DNA of 64,000 bases from Limnohabitans sp. DM1. GTDB lineage: Bacteria; Pseudomonadota; Gammaproteobacteria; Burkholderiales; Burkholderiaceae_C. Numbering within the stretch: the stretch's first letter is position 1; each line of letters starts with the position of its first letter. Below, piece after piece: positions 7,985 through 17,179 of the stretch. The stretch is from the NCBI RefSeq assembly GCF_001269385.1, contig NZ_CXOO01000026.1:62001-126000 (forward strand), read 5' to 3'. Under the pieces are notes generated by a model that saw nothing but the letters and a program-made list of their open reading frames with translations, was not told the origin of the DNA and did no database searches. A program made the position numbers and the translations under genes.

Positions 7985-10225
7985 TTACGTTGAATCGGTT
8001 TGCGCCGCCATCCAAACATGCGGCACCTGCAAGATCACTTCGACCCCGGGGTGACGCTCAATCAGCTGGAACTTGCCGCCGATCTCGCGCGCCCGGTACT
8101 GCATGTTGTTCAGGCCGCGCCCCCGAACCTTGGGCAGTTGCAGGCCATGTCCGTCGTCACGCACCGAGACCGTGAGCACATCGGTGGGGGCATCGTAGTG
8201 CGCTGAAAACCACACATTCTGTGCGCGGGCATGCTTGAAGGCATTGTTGAAGGCTTCTTGAATCAGGCGCAGGGTTTGCAAAATTTGGCGTTGCGGCAAG
8301 GCAGGCAAACCCGCCAATTGGCTGTCCCAATGCAGCCGAGGACCGTTGCCAGAAAACCGACGCTCGAGTCGGTGACGCAAGTCAATCAGCGCCTCGTCCA
8401 GGGTGATGTGCAGTTGCCCCAATGTATCCACCACCAAATGCAAATCGGCCGTGATTTCGTGCAGAAACTGGGGGAATTCCTCGGGCCGAATGCGGCCCTT
8501 TTCGGCCAGCATGCGCACGCCCGCCAACTGCGAACCGAATCCATCGTGCATGTCGCGCATGAGTTGTTCGCGCTCTTGCAGTCGGGACTGTTCGAGTTGC
8601 TGTTTGAGCAAGGTGGCACGCGCACTTTCGGCTTCGCGCTTGGCATACACCATGGCGGTCTGGTCGATCAGGACCCCCTCGTAGAGCACTGCCCCGTCGG
8701 GCAAGGTTCGCGCCACGGCTTCGGTGCTGACCCAGCGCATCTCGCCACTGAAATGAGAAATCCGGAACTCCATGCTGAATGTGTCACGCTGATCCACAGA
8801 GCGGGTGATGAGCTGCCGCCAGGCAGCCCAATCGTCCACATGCAAAATGTCGAGCAGAGGTTGAGGATCGGCCAGAATGCTTTGACGGTCCAGCCCGGTC
8901 AGCTCCAAAAACCGTTGACTGACAAATAGAAATTTCCCTCGCTTGACACCCGGGCGATAGACCAGGGTGTAGGTGCCCACCGGAATGTTTTCCGTGACCT
9001 CATACGCCATGCGTTCTGCGGCACGCATCTCCAGCAGCTCACGGTCAATGCGCGACTGCTTGAGCGCTGTCGCCAGATTGCGAAAGAGCAAGGTGCCCAT
9101 GGTCATGAGCATGGCACTGTAGGTGTAGGGAAACAGGAATCCCCCCTCAAAGTCGGCCCGGCCTGTCAGCCGCAGCCAATCGACCATGCCCGACAAGACC
9201 AAGATCAGCGCCATGCCAATGGTGATGAGCTTGATGGGATTGCGCGACTGAATGGCCCATCGAACCGAGACCACCAACAAGACCATGGCTGCAAGGAAAA
9301 AGGGCAGGAAAAAGGCAATCATCACGGGGCGATGGTTGCCACTGAGCCCCAGCAACATGGGCCCCACCACGGCAAAACCCACCAAGACCAGCACCATCCA
9401 GCGGCGCAATTTGTCAAACAATGACAGCATGGTGAGCAAGCCCATGGGGGTAGCCACCAGGCGTGACGAAAACACCATCCAAGTGAACACATCCACACTG
9501 ACCACAGGGTTGCTCACCGTCAGGTTCAGCAAACTCAGCGCATGGGCGATGGCGGCAATCCCAAACCAAAGGTAAGCAGATTCTTTGCGCAACACCAAGC
9601 TCACCGCCAGTGACAAAAACCCCAGGACAGCACTGACCCATGCCAGGCCGCTCAGAAATTCGCTCTTGAGCCATTGAGACATCCAAAAAGCGCCGTCATG
9701 CAGCTCAACCAGATCCCCCACCTGAACTTTGGACAAACCATTCATTTGCCGCTCTGTGGCATAGATCTCCACTTCGATGATGTTGTCACCGGCATACCAA
9801 AGCCCGGGCGGTGGAGCAAACAGATTGACTTTGTGCAAACAACGCAGCTCTTCCAATTGGCCTTGGTCACAACTGTGGGAGAACTGGCCATTGATGTAGA
9901 GCGCGCCGGACAAGCTCATTTTGTTGACAAAAACCCCCAACTGCGTGGGTGGCAATTGCGACAAGGGCAAGGTCATGCGATAGCGCACACGGCTGCCTGC
10001 GGGCAAATAATCCTGTGGCTCCAGAATATGGGGCAGTGTCACCTCGCGGCGCCCGGCCAAGCTGCTCAACTCGGCTTTGTCAATGACCCATGTATGGGGT
10101 GCAGTGGCCCCTACCGCGTGACTGAATGTGGCGCCCCCAAGAAAGATCAGCAGCCAGGCCATGCAGCCTGCCAGGCGGCGCAGCGCATGACTTGGCCAGG
10201 GAACGAGGGCTTGTGAAACATCCAT
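7985..10225 (-). CDS. Membrane sensor histidine kinase (7TM-DISM, PAS, HPK7-type)
   Basis: A 746-residue kinase. An N-terminal signal or anchor (about 15-40) is followed by an extracytoplasmic beta-rich domain (about 45-190). Several membrane helices (about 195-390) fit the 7TM-DISM type. A PAS-like domain with the phrase FLFVSQRFLELTGLDRQSI lies at about 430-530, followed by a HisKA_3 dimerisation segment with the phospho-acceptor His560 in RDMHDGFGSQLAG. The HATPase domain contains IQEAFNNAFKHA and DDGHGL. ATG 10225 gives a clean signal-like start; the frame upstream is not protein-like. Its partner is the convergent response regulator at 7301. The ligand is unknown. Confidence 0.9.
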   Translation of the reverse strand: MDVSQALVPWPSHALRRLAGCMAWLLIFLGGATFSHAVGATAPHTWVIDKAELSSLAGRREVTLPHILEPQDYLPAGSRVRYRMTLPLSQLPPTQLGVFVNKMSLSGALYINGQFSHSCDQGQLEELRCLHKVNLFAPPPGLWYAGDNIIEVEIYATERQMNGLSKVQVGDLVELHDGAFWMSQWLKSEFLSGLAWVSAVLGFLSLAVSLVLRKESAYLWFGIAAIAHALSLLNLTVSNPVVSVDVFTWMVFSSRLVATPMGLLTMLSLFDKLRRWMVLVLVGFAVVGPMLLGLSGNHRPVMIAFFLPFFLAAMVLLVVSVRWAIQSRNPIKLITIGMALILVLSGMVDWLRLTGRADFEGGFLFPYTYSAMLMTMGTLLFRNLATALKQSRIDRELLEMRAAERMAYEVTENIPVGTYTLVYRPGVKRGKFLFVSQRFLELTGLDRQSILADPQPLLDILHVDDWAAWRQLITRSVDQRDTFSMEFRISHFSGEMRWVSTEAVARTLPDGAVLYEGVLIDQTAMVYAKREAESARATLLKQQLEQSRLQEREQLMRDMHDGFGSQLAGVRMLAEKGRIRPEEFPQFLHEITADLHLVVDTLGQLHITLDEALIDLRHRLERRFSGNGPRLHWDSQLAGLPALPQRQILQTLRLIQEAFNNAFKHARAQNVWFSAHYDAPTDVLTVSVRDDGHGLQLPKVRGRGLNNMQYRAREIGGKFQLIERHPGVEVILQVPHVWMAAQTDST

Positions 10226-10278
10226 GCCCTGGATGGTAGCGCCTGTGCCCTGAGCAGATGCAACACCCCTGCACTCTC

Positions 10279-10713
10279 TCAGACCCCGAATTCGATGCGA
10301 ACCTTCTTCTCCAGCTCTTGGACAGGCAAAGAGGTCAAGTCCAGTGAATGCCTGAGCGAGATGATTTTTTGAACGCCAGGGTCCAATTGCGACAACAGCT
10401 CCCCCATGAAGGGATCGGATGCAAACAAAACCAGATCGTGCACGCGGTGCGCCAACACAGCCTCTCGCAGCCACAGCGCCAATTGGTGTGCAAATTCAAG
10501 TCGTTCGCGGTGCTTGGGATCCATGCGCGGTGCCAGCCCTGTGCGACCGCCCATCGAATGACCCAAAGGTGCCCTTTCCAGCTCGCTGGCCAGCATGCTG
10601 CCCTCCGGGTGCATCCAGTCGGCCAGTTCGATCAATGGCGCCAACAAGCTGGTGCGTTCAAACAATCGGGCCACGGAGGCGTTGGCCGTCAAAATCCAGT
10701 GCTTTTGAGCCAT
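10279..10713 (-). CDS. Host attachment family protein
   Basis: A 144-residue protein beginning MAQKHWILTANASVARLFER, which is the family opening, with the middle SMGGRTGLAPRMDPKHRERLEFAHQL and the C-terminal half KIISLRHSLDLTSLPVQELE. The family is named for attachment of Agrobacterium to plants, but in most bacteria its role is unknown; it is cytoplasmic by sequence, with no signal peptide. It lies just upstream of the histidine kinase gene on the same strand (53 bases apart), and may be cotranscribed with it. Confidence 0.85.
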   Translation of the reverse strand: MAQKHWILTANASVARLFERTSLLAPLIELADWMHPEGSMLASELERAPLGHSMGGRTGLAPRMDPKHRERLEFAHQLALWLREAVLAHRVHDLVLFASDPFMGELLSQLDPGVQKIISLRHSLDLTSLPVQELEKKVRIEFGV

Positions 10714-10779
10714 ATCGGCAGCCTTTCAACCAAAAGTTTCAAACTTGAATTTTTCGGGCTCAGGGCTTGTGGGTCAATT

Positions 10780-10804
10780 GATCAAGGGGTCTATACCCTT
10801 GATC
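10780..10804. promoter_or_regulatory. Perfect 9-bp inverted repeat, operator-like
   Basis: GATCAAGGG and CCCTTGATC are separated by GTCTATA. It lies 67 bases upstream of the host-attachment gene start, where an operator would be expected. There is no T-run, so it is not a simple terminator. The rest of the 10714-10961 gap holds nothing I recognise. Confidence 0.5.
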
Positions 10805-10961
10805 GAACCTTCACCAGCGAACGCAACTGAGGCCCCCTTCGCCCGTGACGTGAGCCGTTTCATCGGAACGTTTTCATGGCCCCATTTGGGGCGACTGGGC
10901 CTGAGGGCAGCACATCCATCCAGGCAACGCCCAACACCACAGGCCGATGCTTGAGCGCATG

Positions 10962-10997
10962 AAAAAAAGGCTGCCAGGACTTTCGCCCTTGCAGCCT
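10962..10997 (-). terminator. Rho-independent terminator of the first BMP transporter operon
   Basis: On the minus strand AGGCTGC (10997-10991) pairs with GCAGCCT (10974-10968) and is followed by a run of T. It ends the operon that finishes with the binding protein at 11041. Confidence 0.85.
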
Positions 10998-11009
10998 TTG
11001 TATCCAGAG

Positions 11010-11027
11010 GCCACTGCGCGCAGTGGC
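11010..11027. repeat. Perfect 18-bp palindrome right after the binding-protein gene
   Basis: GCCACTGCG followed directly by CGCAGTGGC. It lies between the stop at 11041 and the terminator and may be a 3' stabilising stem. Confidence 0.5.
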
Positions 11028-11040
11028 TCCGCCATGCGAC

Positions 11041-12186
11041 TTATTTGCCGCCTGGGATCTTGCCTTCCACGCCCTTGACGTAGAACATCACGCCGCCCAG
11101 GAACTTGTCGTCGGCCACCGCGTCTTTGGCCAGCATTTCCTTACCGGCTTGGTCCACGATCGGGCCCTTCCAGATGGAGAAGCTGCCGTCTTTCAGACCG
11201 GCTTTGATCTCAGCGATTTTCTTTTGTGTGTCTTCTGGCACGTCAGTGGCCACGTTGACCATGTCGATCGCACCTTCTTTCACGCCCCACCAGGAAGCCT
11301 GATTACCGTTCCACTTGCCTTCCAGGGCTTCACCCACGGCCTTCACGTAGTAAGGGCCCCAATTGATCACGGCCGAACCCAAGTGGGCCTTGGGGCCGTA
11401 GGCGGTCATGTCGGAGTCCCAGCCGAAGGCACGCTTGCCCATTTTCTCGGCGGTCTGCAGCACAGCCGACGAATCGGTGTTTTGCATCAGCACGTCCGCG
11501 CCGCCGTTGATCAGCGAAGTGGCGGCTTCGGTTTCTTTCGGTGGGTTGAACCACTCGTTCACCCAGACCACCTTGGTCTTGATCTTGGGGTTGACCGACT
11601 GCGCACCCATGGTGAAGCTGTTGATGTTGCGCACCACCTCAGGGATTGGGATCGAAGCCACCACGCCCAGCGTGTTGGTCTTGGTCATCTTGCCCGCGAT
11701 CACACCCGCCATGTACGCGCCTTCGTAGGTGCGGCTGTCGTAAGTGCGCATGTTCTCGGCGGTTTTGTAGCCGGTGGCGTGCTCGAACTTCACGCCCTTG
11801 TTGTCAGCTGCCACTTTGAGCATGGGCTCCATGTAACCAAAAGTGGTACCAAAAATCAGCTTGTTGCCTTGGGCAGCCATGTCGCGGATCACGCGCTCGG
11901 CGTCAGCGCTTTCTGGCACTTTTTCAACGAAGGTGGTGACCACTTTGTCGCCGAAGGCTTTTTCGATTTCCTTGCGGCCGTTGTCGTGCGCAAAGGTCCA
12001 GCCGCCGTCGCCCACAGGGCCCACATAAGCAAACGCAATCTTCAGGGGCTCGGCCTTGGCAGGCGCAGCAGCCGGGGCTTCAGCCTTGGGGGCTTCTTCT
12101 TTTTTGCCACAGCCGACCAGTGCGGCGGCTGCCACAGCGGTCAGGGCCACCATCTTGACGATGGAGCGCTTGGAGATGTCTGTCAT
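11041..12186 (-). CDS. BMP-family substrate-binding lipoprotein of an ABC importer
   Basis: A 381-residue lipoprotein. The signal peptide ends in the lipobox ALVGC, with Cys at about residue 26, followed by a Lys/Glu/Ala/Pro-rich linker. The mature part carries the BMP (PnrA-like) fold with AYVGPVGDGGWTFAHDNGR, IFGTTFGYMEPM, TYEGAYMAGVIAG and FGWDSDM. BMP proteins bind nucleosides or purines in the periplasm. It is the last gene of a five-gene unit: LysR, ATPase, two permeases, binding protein. Purines are a plausible ligand because xdhAB and guaD lie in the same neighbourhood, but this is inference. Confidence 0.92.
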   Translation of the reverse strand: MTDISKRSIVKMVALTAVAAAALVGCGKKEEAPKAEAPAAAPAKAEPLKIAFAYVGPVGDGGWTFAHDNGRKEIEKAFGDKVVTTFVEKVPESADAERVIRDMAAQGNKLIFGTTFGYMEPMLKVAADNKGVKFEHATGYKTAENMRTYDSRTYEGAYMAGVIAGKMTKTNTLGVVASIPIPEVVRNINSFTMGAQSVNPKIKTKVVWVNEWFNPPKETEAATSLINGGADVLMQNTDSSAVLQTAEKMGKRAFGWDSDMTAYGPKAHLGSAVINWGPYYVKAVGEALEGKWNGNQASWWGVKEGAIDMVNVATDVPEDTQKKIAEIKAGLKDGSFSIWKGPIVDQAGKEMLAKDAVADDKFLGGVMFYVKGVEGKIPGGK

Positions 12187-12230
12187 GTCAGGTCCTTTTG
12201 AACAGGGTTACAGGGGTTGAAAAAACACAA

Positions 12231-13154
12231 TTATGAACCGGGATAAAACGGTTTACCCAGCGAGGCCGGCATGTTCACGCGAATCCAGGTCGGGTTACGC
12301 GAGATTAGGGCCAACACCACGATGGTGGCGATGTAGGGCAGTGCCGTGAGCAACTGGCTGGGCACTTGCACGCCCACCCCCTGCAAATGGAACTGCAGCA
12401 TGGTCACACCACCAAACAGGTAAGCACCCAGCAAGACCCGTGCCGGTCGCCATGTGGCAAAGGTGGTCAGCGCCAGCGCAATCCAGCCCTTGCCCGCCAC
12501 CATGCCCTCGACCCACAGCGGGGTGTAAATCACCGAGATGTAAGCCCCAGCCAGTCCGCACAGTGCGCCCCCAGCCACCACCGCTGCCAAACGAATGCGG
12601 CGCACCGGGTAGCCCAAAGCGTGTGCCGAAGCGGGCGATTCGCCCACCGCCCGCAGCACCAAACCGGTGCGGCTTTTGTACAGGAACCAAATCAGGGCCA
12701 AAACCAGTGCCATCGCCCCATAAACGAGCGGGTGCTGTTTGAACAAGGCGGGCCCCACCAGCGGAATGTCGGCCAGATACGGCACCGCAAAATGGGGCCG
12801 GTCCGGTAGCTTTTCTTTCACATAGCCAATGCCCACAAAGGCAGAAAAACCCACGCCAAACAGACTCAGCGCCAGCCCTGTGGCGTATTGGTTGGTGCCC
12901 AACCAAATGACCAGCACCCCAAAAATGGCCGCCAACACTGCGCCAGCGCCCATGCCCGCCGCAAAGCCCAACCAGTCGTTGCCGGTGTGTACGACGGCAG
13001 CAAAGCCCGCGATGGCCGCGCACAGCATCATGCCCTCGGCCCCCAGGTTCACCACCCCGGCTTTTTCATTGATCAGCAAGCCCAAAGCGGCAATGGCCAG
13101 CACCGTCCCCGCGTTCAGGGTGGCTGCGATCAGCAATGCATACGACTCCATCAC
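12231..13154 (-). CDS. BMP-type ABC transporter permease (NupQ-like)
   Basis: A 307-residue inner-membrane protein with about eight helices. It contains GLLINEKAGVVNLGAEGMMLCAA, the typical N-terminal stretch of the short permease of this class, and FGVGFSAFVGIGY and LRAVGESPASAHALGYPV. It pairs with the longer permease encoded upstream; the start overlaps that stop by four bases (ATGA). Together with the ATPase it should import nucleosides or purines. Confidence 0.92.
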   Translation of the reverse strand: MMESYALLIAATLNAGTVLAIAALGLLINEKAGVVNLGAEGMMLCAAIAGFAAVVHTGNDWLGFAAGMGAGAVLAAIFGVLVIWLGTNQYATGLALSLFGVGFSAFVGIGYVKEKLPDRPHFAVPYLADIPLVGPALFKQHPLVYGAMALVLALIWFLYKSRTGLVLRAVGESPASAHALGYPVRRIRLAAVVAGGALCGLAGAYISVIYTPLWVEGMVAGKGWIALALTTFATWRPARVLLGAYLFGGVTMLQFHLQGVGVQVPSQLLTALPYIATIVVLALISRNPTWIRVNMPASLGKPFYPGS

Positions 13155-14224
13155 ACGCCCCCTTTCTTGACCGCTACCCAGCGCAGACGGTAGGCCACCA
13201 GCGTGTCACACGCCAACAAACAAAACAGCAGCAAACCCTGGAATACACCCGTGATCGACTTGGGCAGGCCCAGGCGCGATTGCGCCAACTCGCCGCCGAT
13301 ATAGAACATGCTCATCAGTACGGCCGACAGCACCATGCCGGCCGGGTGCAAGCGCCCGACAAAGGCCACGATGATCGCGGCAAAACCGTAGCCTGCAGGC
13401 ACATAGGGCGTCAGCTGCCCAATGGGCCCAGCCACCTCCAAAGCGCCCGCCAAACCCGCTGCGCCGCCCGAGACCATGAGCGCCACCCACAGCGCCTTGC
13501 GCGAAGAAAAGCCCGCATACCGCGCCGCATCAGGGGCCAATCCGCCCACCTGCTGGGCAAAGCCCGCCCGGGTGCGGAACAAGAACACCCACAGCAAGCC
13601 GGCACCCACCAGCGCCAAGAGCAAGCCCACGCTCACGCGCGAACCGCTCATCAAACGCGGAATCTGCGTGACCGCCTCGAAGGTTTTGGACTGCGGAAAA
13701 TTGAAACCCGCCGGGTCTTTCCAAGGGCCATAAACCAAATAGCTCAGCACCATGTCGGCCACGTACACCAGCATCAGGCTGACCAAAATTTCACTGGCAT
13801 TGAAGCGGTCGCGCAGCAGCGCCGTGATGCCCGCCCACAGCATGCCGCCCAGCACGCCCGCCAGCAACACGGCCAACACGATCCAGCGGCCCGTGTCTTT
13901 GTCGGCCAACAAGGCCACGCCCCCGGCGCACACCGCGCCAATGACAAACTGCCCCTCGGCCCCGATGTTCCAGACGTTGGACCGAAAACACACCGACAAA
14001 CCCAAAGCAATGACCAAGAGCGGCGTGGCCTTGACCATCAGCTCGCCCAGGGCGTAGCTGGTTTTGATGGGCTCCCAAAAAAACATCTGCAGACCACGCA
14101 CCGGGTCTTTGCCCAGCGCCATGAACAGCACCACACCCAGCAGCACGGTGAGCACCAGCGCCAGCAGGGGCGAGGCATAAGTCCACAGGCGCGAAGCTTG
14201 GGGACGGGGTTCAAGCCGCAGCAT
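13151..14224 (-). CDS. BMP-type ABC transporter permease (NupP-like)
   Basis: A 357-residue membrane protein with about nine helices; it is the long permease of the pair. It contains the conserved VCFRSNVWNIGAEGQFVIGA, ILVSLMLVYVADMVLSYLVY and GYGFAAIIVAFVGRLHPAGM. Start and stop overlap the neighbouring transporter genes (14 bases with the ATPase, 4 with the second permease), so the operon is tightly coupled. Confidence 0.92.
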   Translation of the reverse strand: MLRLEPRPQASRLWTYASPLLALVLTVLLGVVLFMALGKDPVRGLQMFFWEPIKTSYALGELMVKATPLLVIALGLSVCFRSNVWNIGAEGQFVIGAVCAGGVALLADKDTGRWIVLAVLLAGVLGGMLWAGITALLRDRFNASEILVSLMLVYVADMVLSYLVYGPWKDPAGFNFPQSKTFEAVTQIPRLMSGSRVSVGLLLALVGAGLLWVFLFRTRAGFAQQVGGLAPDAARYAGFSSRKALWVALMVSGGAAGLAGALEVAGPIGQLTPYVPAGYGFAAIIVAFVGRLHPAGMVLSAVLMSMFYIGGELAQSRLGLPKSITGVFQGLLLFCLLACDTLVAYRLRWVAVKKGGV

Positions 14225-15779
14225 GTTGGGCTCCTTGTTGGGCAGTCGCGGCAGAAACGGCAGAAACGGAATCTGGCCACAAGCCGCTCATCCACTCGCC
14301 AATGCGCTCCACCGTGGCCTCGGCCCGCACCACCGAAGGGGACAAGCGCCCCTTGGCGATCACATGCAATCGGTCAGACAACTCGAACAATTCTTCCAAC
14401 TCCTCACTCACCACCAGCACCGCACAACCCGCGTCGCGCAGCGCCAAAATCTCGGCGCGAATCTGCGCCGCCGCGCCCACGTCCACACCCCAAGTGGGTT
14501 GCGAGACGATGAGCAGCTTGGGAGCCGCGCTGATTTCGCGCCCCACAATGAACTTTTGCAAATTGCCGCCCGACAGCGACTGCGCGGCGGCATCCGGGCC
14601 AGACGCTTTGACCTTGAAGCGATCGATGATGCTGCGGGCCTGATCGGCCAGCGCCCCCATGCGTACCCAGCCGCCCGCGCCCACGGCCTCGCTGCGTGTG
14701 AGCAACAGGTTTTGCGACAGGCTGAGCGAAGGCACAGCGCCCCGGCCCAAGCGCTCTTCGGGCACAAAATGCAGACCCATCTGCCTGCGCGGCACCGGCC
14801 CCAAAGCCGCCACCGCCTGGCCCGCAAGGCTCACACTGGCCGCGCTACACTGCACGCCCGCCCGGGTGTCTTCACCCGACAAAGCCCACATCAGCTCTCT
14901 TTGGCCATTGCCCGACACCCCGGCCAGGCCCACCACCTCGCCTGCACGCACCTGCAGGCTGATGCCGTCCAGGTCCACGCCAAACGGGTCTTGCCGCGTG
15001 AGGCTCAGGCCCCGCACCGACAAGACCACCTCACCCGGCGCACGCGCCACGTGCTGCAAGGCCGGGGGCTCGGCGCCGATCATCAAGCGGCTGAGCGAGG
15101 CGTTCGTTTCTTCACGCGGATCGCACACGCCCGTGAGCTTGCCGCCGCGCAGCACGGTGCAGGCACTGCACAACGCCCGGATCTCGTGCAGCTTGTGCGA
15201 GATGTACAAAATGCTCACGCCCTGGCTGACCAGCTTGTGCAAAACCACAAACAATTTCTCCACCGCTTGCGGCGTCAACACCGAAGTGGGCTCGTCCAAA
15301 ATCAAGAGCTTGGGCTCGGTCAGCAAGGCTCGGATGATCTCCACCCGCTGCATCTCGCCCACGCTCAGGGTGTGCACCGGGCGCTCGGGCTCCAGGTCCA
15401 GGCCGTATTCGCTGGCCTTGGCCACGATGCGCTCGGTCACTTCGGCCAGGCTCAGCGACTTGTCCAGACCCAGCCAGACGTTTTCGGCCACGGTGAGCGT
15501 GTCAAATAAGCTGAAGTGCTGAAACACCATGCTGATGCCCAGCTTGCGCGCTTCTTGCGGGTTGCGGATATTGACCGGCTGGCCGTTGAACACCACCTGG
15601 CCTTCGTCGGGTTTGACCGAGCCGTAAATGATTTTCATCAGGGTGGATTTGCCCGCGCCGTTTTCGCCCAGCACAGCATGGGCCTGGCCGGGCATCACGG
15701 TCAGCGACACGTCCTGATTGGCCACCACGCCCGGGTAGCGTTTGGTGATGCCTTGCAAAGACAAAAGGGGTGTGGTCAT
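14211..15779 (-). CDS. BMP-type ABC transporter ATP-binding protein, two ABC domains (NupO-like)
   Basis: A 522-residue tandem ATPase. The first domain has Walker A GENGAGKST, the signature LSVGEMQRVEI and Walker B LLILDEPTSVL. The second domain has GVSGNGQREL in place of a proper Walker A and LSGGNLQKFIVGREI as its signature. A degenerate second Walker A is usual for the NupO/RbsA class, so only the first site is expected to be fully active. It lies 39 bases behind the LysR gene and overlaps the permease start. No strong Shine-Dalgarno is seen before ATG 15779. Confidence 0.93.
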   Translation of the reverse strand: MTTPLLSLQGITKRYPGVVANQDVSLTVMPGQAHAVLGENGAGKSTLMKIIYGSVKPDEGQVVFNGQPVNIRNPQEARKLGISMVFQHFSLFDTLTVAENVWLGLDKSLSLAEVTERIVAKASEYGLDLEPERPVHTLSVGEMQRVEIIRALLTEPKLLILDEPTSVLTPQAVEKLFVVLHKLVSQGVSILYISHKLHEIRALCSACTVLRGGKLTGVCDPREETNASLSRLMIGAEPPALQHVARAPGEVVLSVRGLSLTRQDPFGVDLDGISLQVRAGEVVGLAGVSGNGQRELMWALSGEDTRAGVQCSAASVSLAGQAVAALGPVPRRQMGLHFVPEERLGRGAVPSLSLSQNLLLTRSEAVGAGGWVRMGALADQARSIIDRFKVKASGPDAAAQSLSGGNLQKFIVGREISAAPKLLIVSQPTWGVDVGAAAQIRAEILALRDAGCAVLVVSEELEELFELSDRLHVIAKGRLSPSVVRAEATVERIGEWMSGLWPDSVSAVSAATAQQGAQHAAA

Positions 15780-15818
15780 GTCTGTGGGTGTTCTTGTTGG
15801 TTTTGTCGTCAGGAAGAT

Positions 15819-16769
15819 TCAGGCAGCTGTCGGGGGCGACAACTGCAAAGCGCTGATTTTCACCTGTTCTCGCAGCCAACGGGCCGCCTCGGCGTTGTGG
15901 CTGCGTTCGTGCCAAAGCTGGTAATAGACCATCTTGGGAAAAGGCACCGGGCATGGCAGCAAGGCCAAGCCCGAAGGCAGGTCGCCCTCGAGAAAGCGCT
16001 GGCAGTAGTGTCGCCCTGTGGTCAGCACAAGCAAACTCGATGCCACCATGCGCGGCATCAGGCCAAAGTGGGCGCAGCGTGCGGCAATGTGGCGCGACAG
16101 GTTCAGACGGTCCAGGTGTTCGTCGATCACGCCGCGCCAACCCGGATAGGCCGGCATAGGCGCAATGTGCTCGCAGGCCAACCAGTCTTCTTGCGTCCAG
16201 CCCCGGCGCACCGCTGGATGCTTGCTGCTGACGAGACACATGATGTCGTCTTCAAACAACTGGGCGCGGTGCAGCTCCTCGCTGGGCTGAGCCCAGTTGC
16301 CAATCACCACGTCGATCAGGCCCTGGCCCAGATCGTGCGCGTATTGGGCCTGCGCCGACAAGGCATGCACCTCGACCCGGCAGCCCGGCGCCAATGACTT
16401 GATGCGGGCCATGACCGAGGGCAAAAACAGCGGGTCCAGCGTGTCGCTGGCGGCAATGCGAAATGTCTCTTGCGCGTGGGCCGGATCAAACGCCCGAGCG
16501 GGCGAAAACAAATTTTCGGCCGATTGCAAGATTTGCGTGACAGGCCCCAGCATGCGCAAGCCCACATCGGTGGGCACCATGCCGGTGCCCGAACGCACCA
16601 GGATCGGGTCACCCGTCAGCTCGCGCAGGCGCTTGAGCGCCACCGACACAGCCGGCTGCTGCTGGCCCAGGCGCATGGCGGTTTTGGAGACACTGCGTTC
16701 GGTGAGCAAGGTGTGAAGGGTACGAATGAGTTGAAGGTCGATCTTGTCGAAAAGATGCGGCTGCTTCAT
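15819..16769 (-). CDS. LysR-family transcriptional regulator
   Basis: A 316-residue LysR regulator: winged HTH at about 10-65 with the phrase TERSVSKTAMRLGQQQPAVS, followed by a periplasmic-binding-like effector domain. It is the first gene of the transporter unit below it, on the same strand, which is less common than the divergent layout. ATG 16769 gives MKQPHLFDKIDLQLI, a normal start; an upstream frame to 16808 adds unrelated residues. It likely controls the purine/nucleoside importer at 11-15.8 kb. Confidence 0.88.
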   Translation of the reverse strand: MKQPHLFDKIDLQLIRTLHTLLTERSVSKTAMRLGQQQPAVSVALKRLRELTGDPILVRSGTGMVPTDVGLRMLGPVTQILQSAENLFSPARAFDPAHAQETFRIAASDTLDPLFLPSVMARIKSLAPGCRVEVHALSAQAQYAHDLGQGLIDVVIGNWAQPSEELHRAQLFEDDIMCLVSSKHPAVRRGWTQEDWLACEHIAPMPAYPGWRGVIDEHLDRLNLSRHIAARCAHFGLMPRMVASSLLVLTTGRHYCQRFLEGDLPSGLALLPCPVPFPKMVYYQLWHERSHNAEAARWLREQVKISALQLSPPTAA

Positions 16770-17064
16770 ATGAAAACCCAGATAGACCTTATGCCTTGGC
16801 GCACGCACATTTCAGGGTTAACCCTGGAATATTTGGTAAACATCCATGCTATTGGATTGCTCAGGCCCATGGCTTTGTCCCTGTTTTTCTCAGTGTTAGT
16901 CAGCACCGTTGTCAACCCGAAATGCTGTTGGAATGCAGGCGAATGTAACACTTGCGATTGTGATGAATCGCAGTCCAAGCTGAGCGCTGTCATTAGACAC
17001 GCCAATACCGCAGACAGTGTCTGCGCAATTGCCGTCACCTGTTGGCTCCAAAAAATTGATCCCC

Positions 17065-17088
17065 AAAAAAAAGGCACCGTCTGGTGCC
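17065..17088 (-). terminator. Rho-independent terminator of the deoxynucleoside operon
   Basis: On the minus strand GGCACC, the loop AGAC and GGTGCC are followed by eight T. The 16770-17064 stretch upstream, to the LysR gene, is AT-rich and holds no gene I recognise; the LysR promoter must be in it. Confidence 0.88.
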
Positions 17089-17131
17089 CAAATACCTTGA
17101 AGAAAAAACGGATTTCCACTTTTAATCCTAT

Positions 17132-17165
17132 CCGGTGCCGAGCGCATACAAACGCTTGGCACCGG
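17132..17165 (-). repeat. 13-bp hairpin just after the tsx stop
   Basis: CCGGTGCCGAGCG pairs with CGCTTGGCACCGG with one G-T pair and an eight-base loop. It sits 14 bases after the channel gene and before the terminator, so it probably protects the 3' end of the message. Confidence 0.6.
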
Positions 17166-17179
17166 CATCGGATCAATGA

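Noticed and set aside
11023..12201. Plus-strand frame of 392 residues opposite the binding-protein gene
   Set aside because: It is a His/Gly/Val-rich shadow of the real BMP lipoprotein gene on the minus strand.
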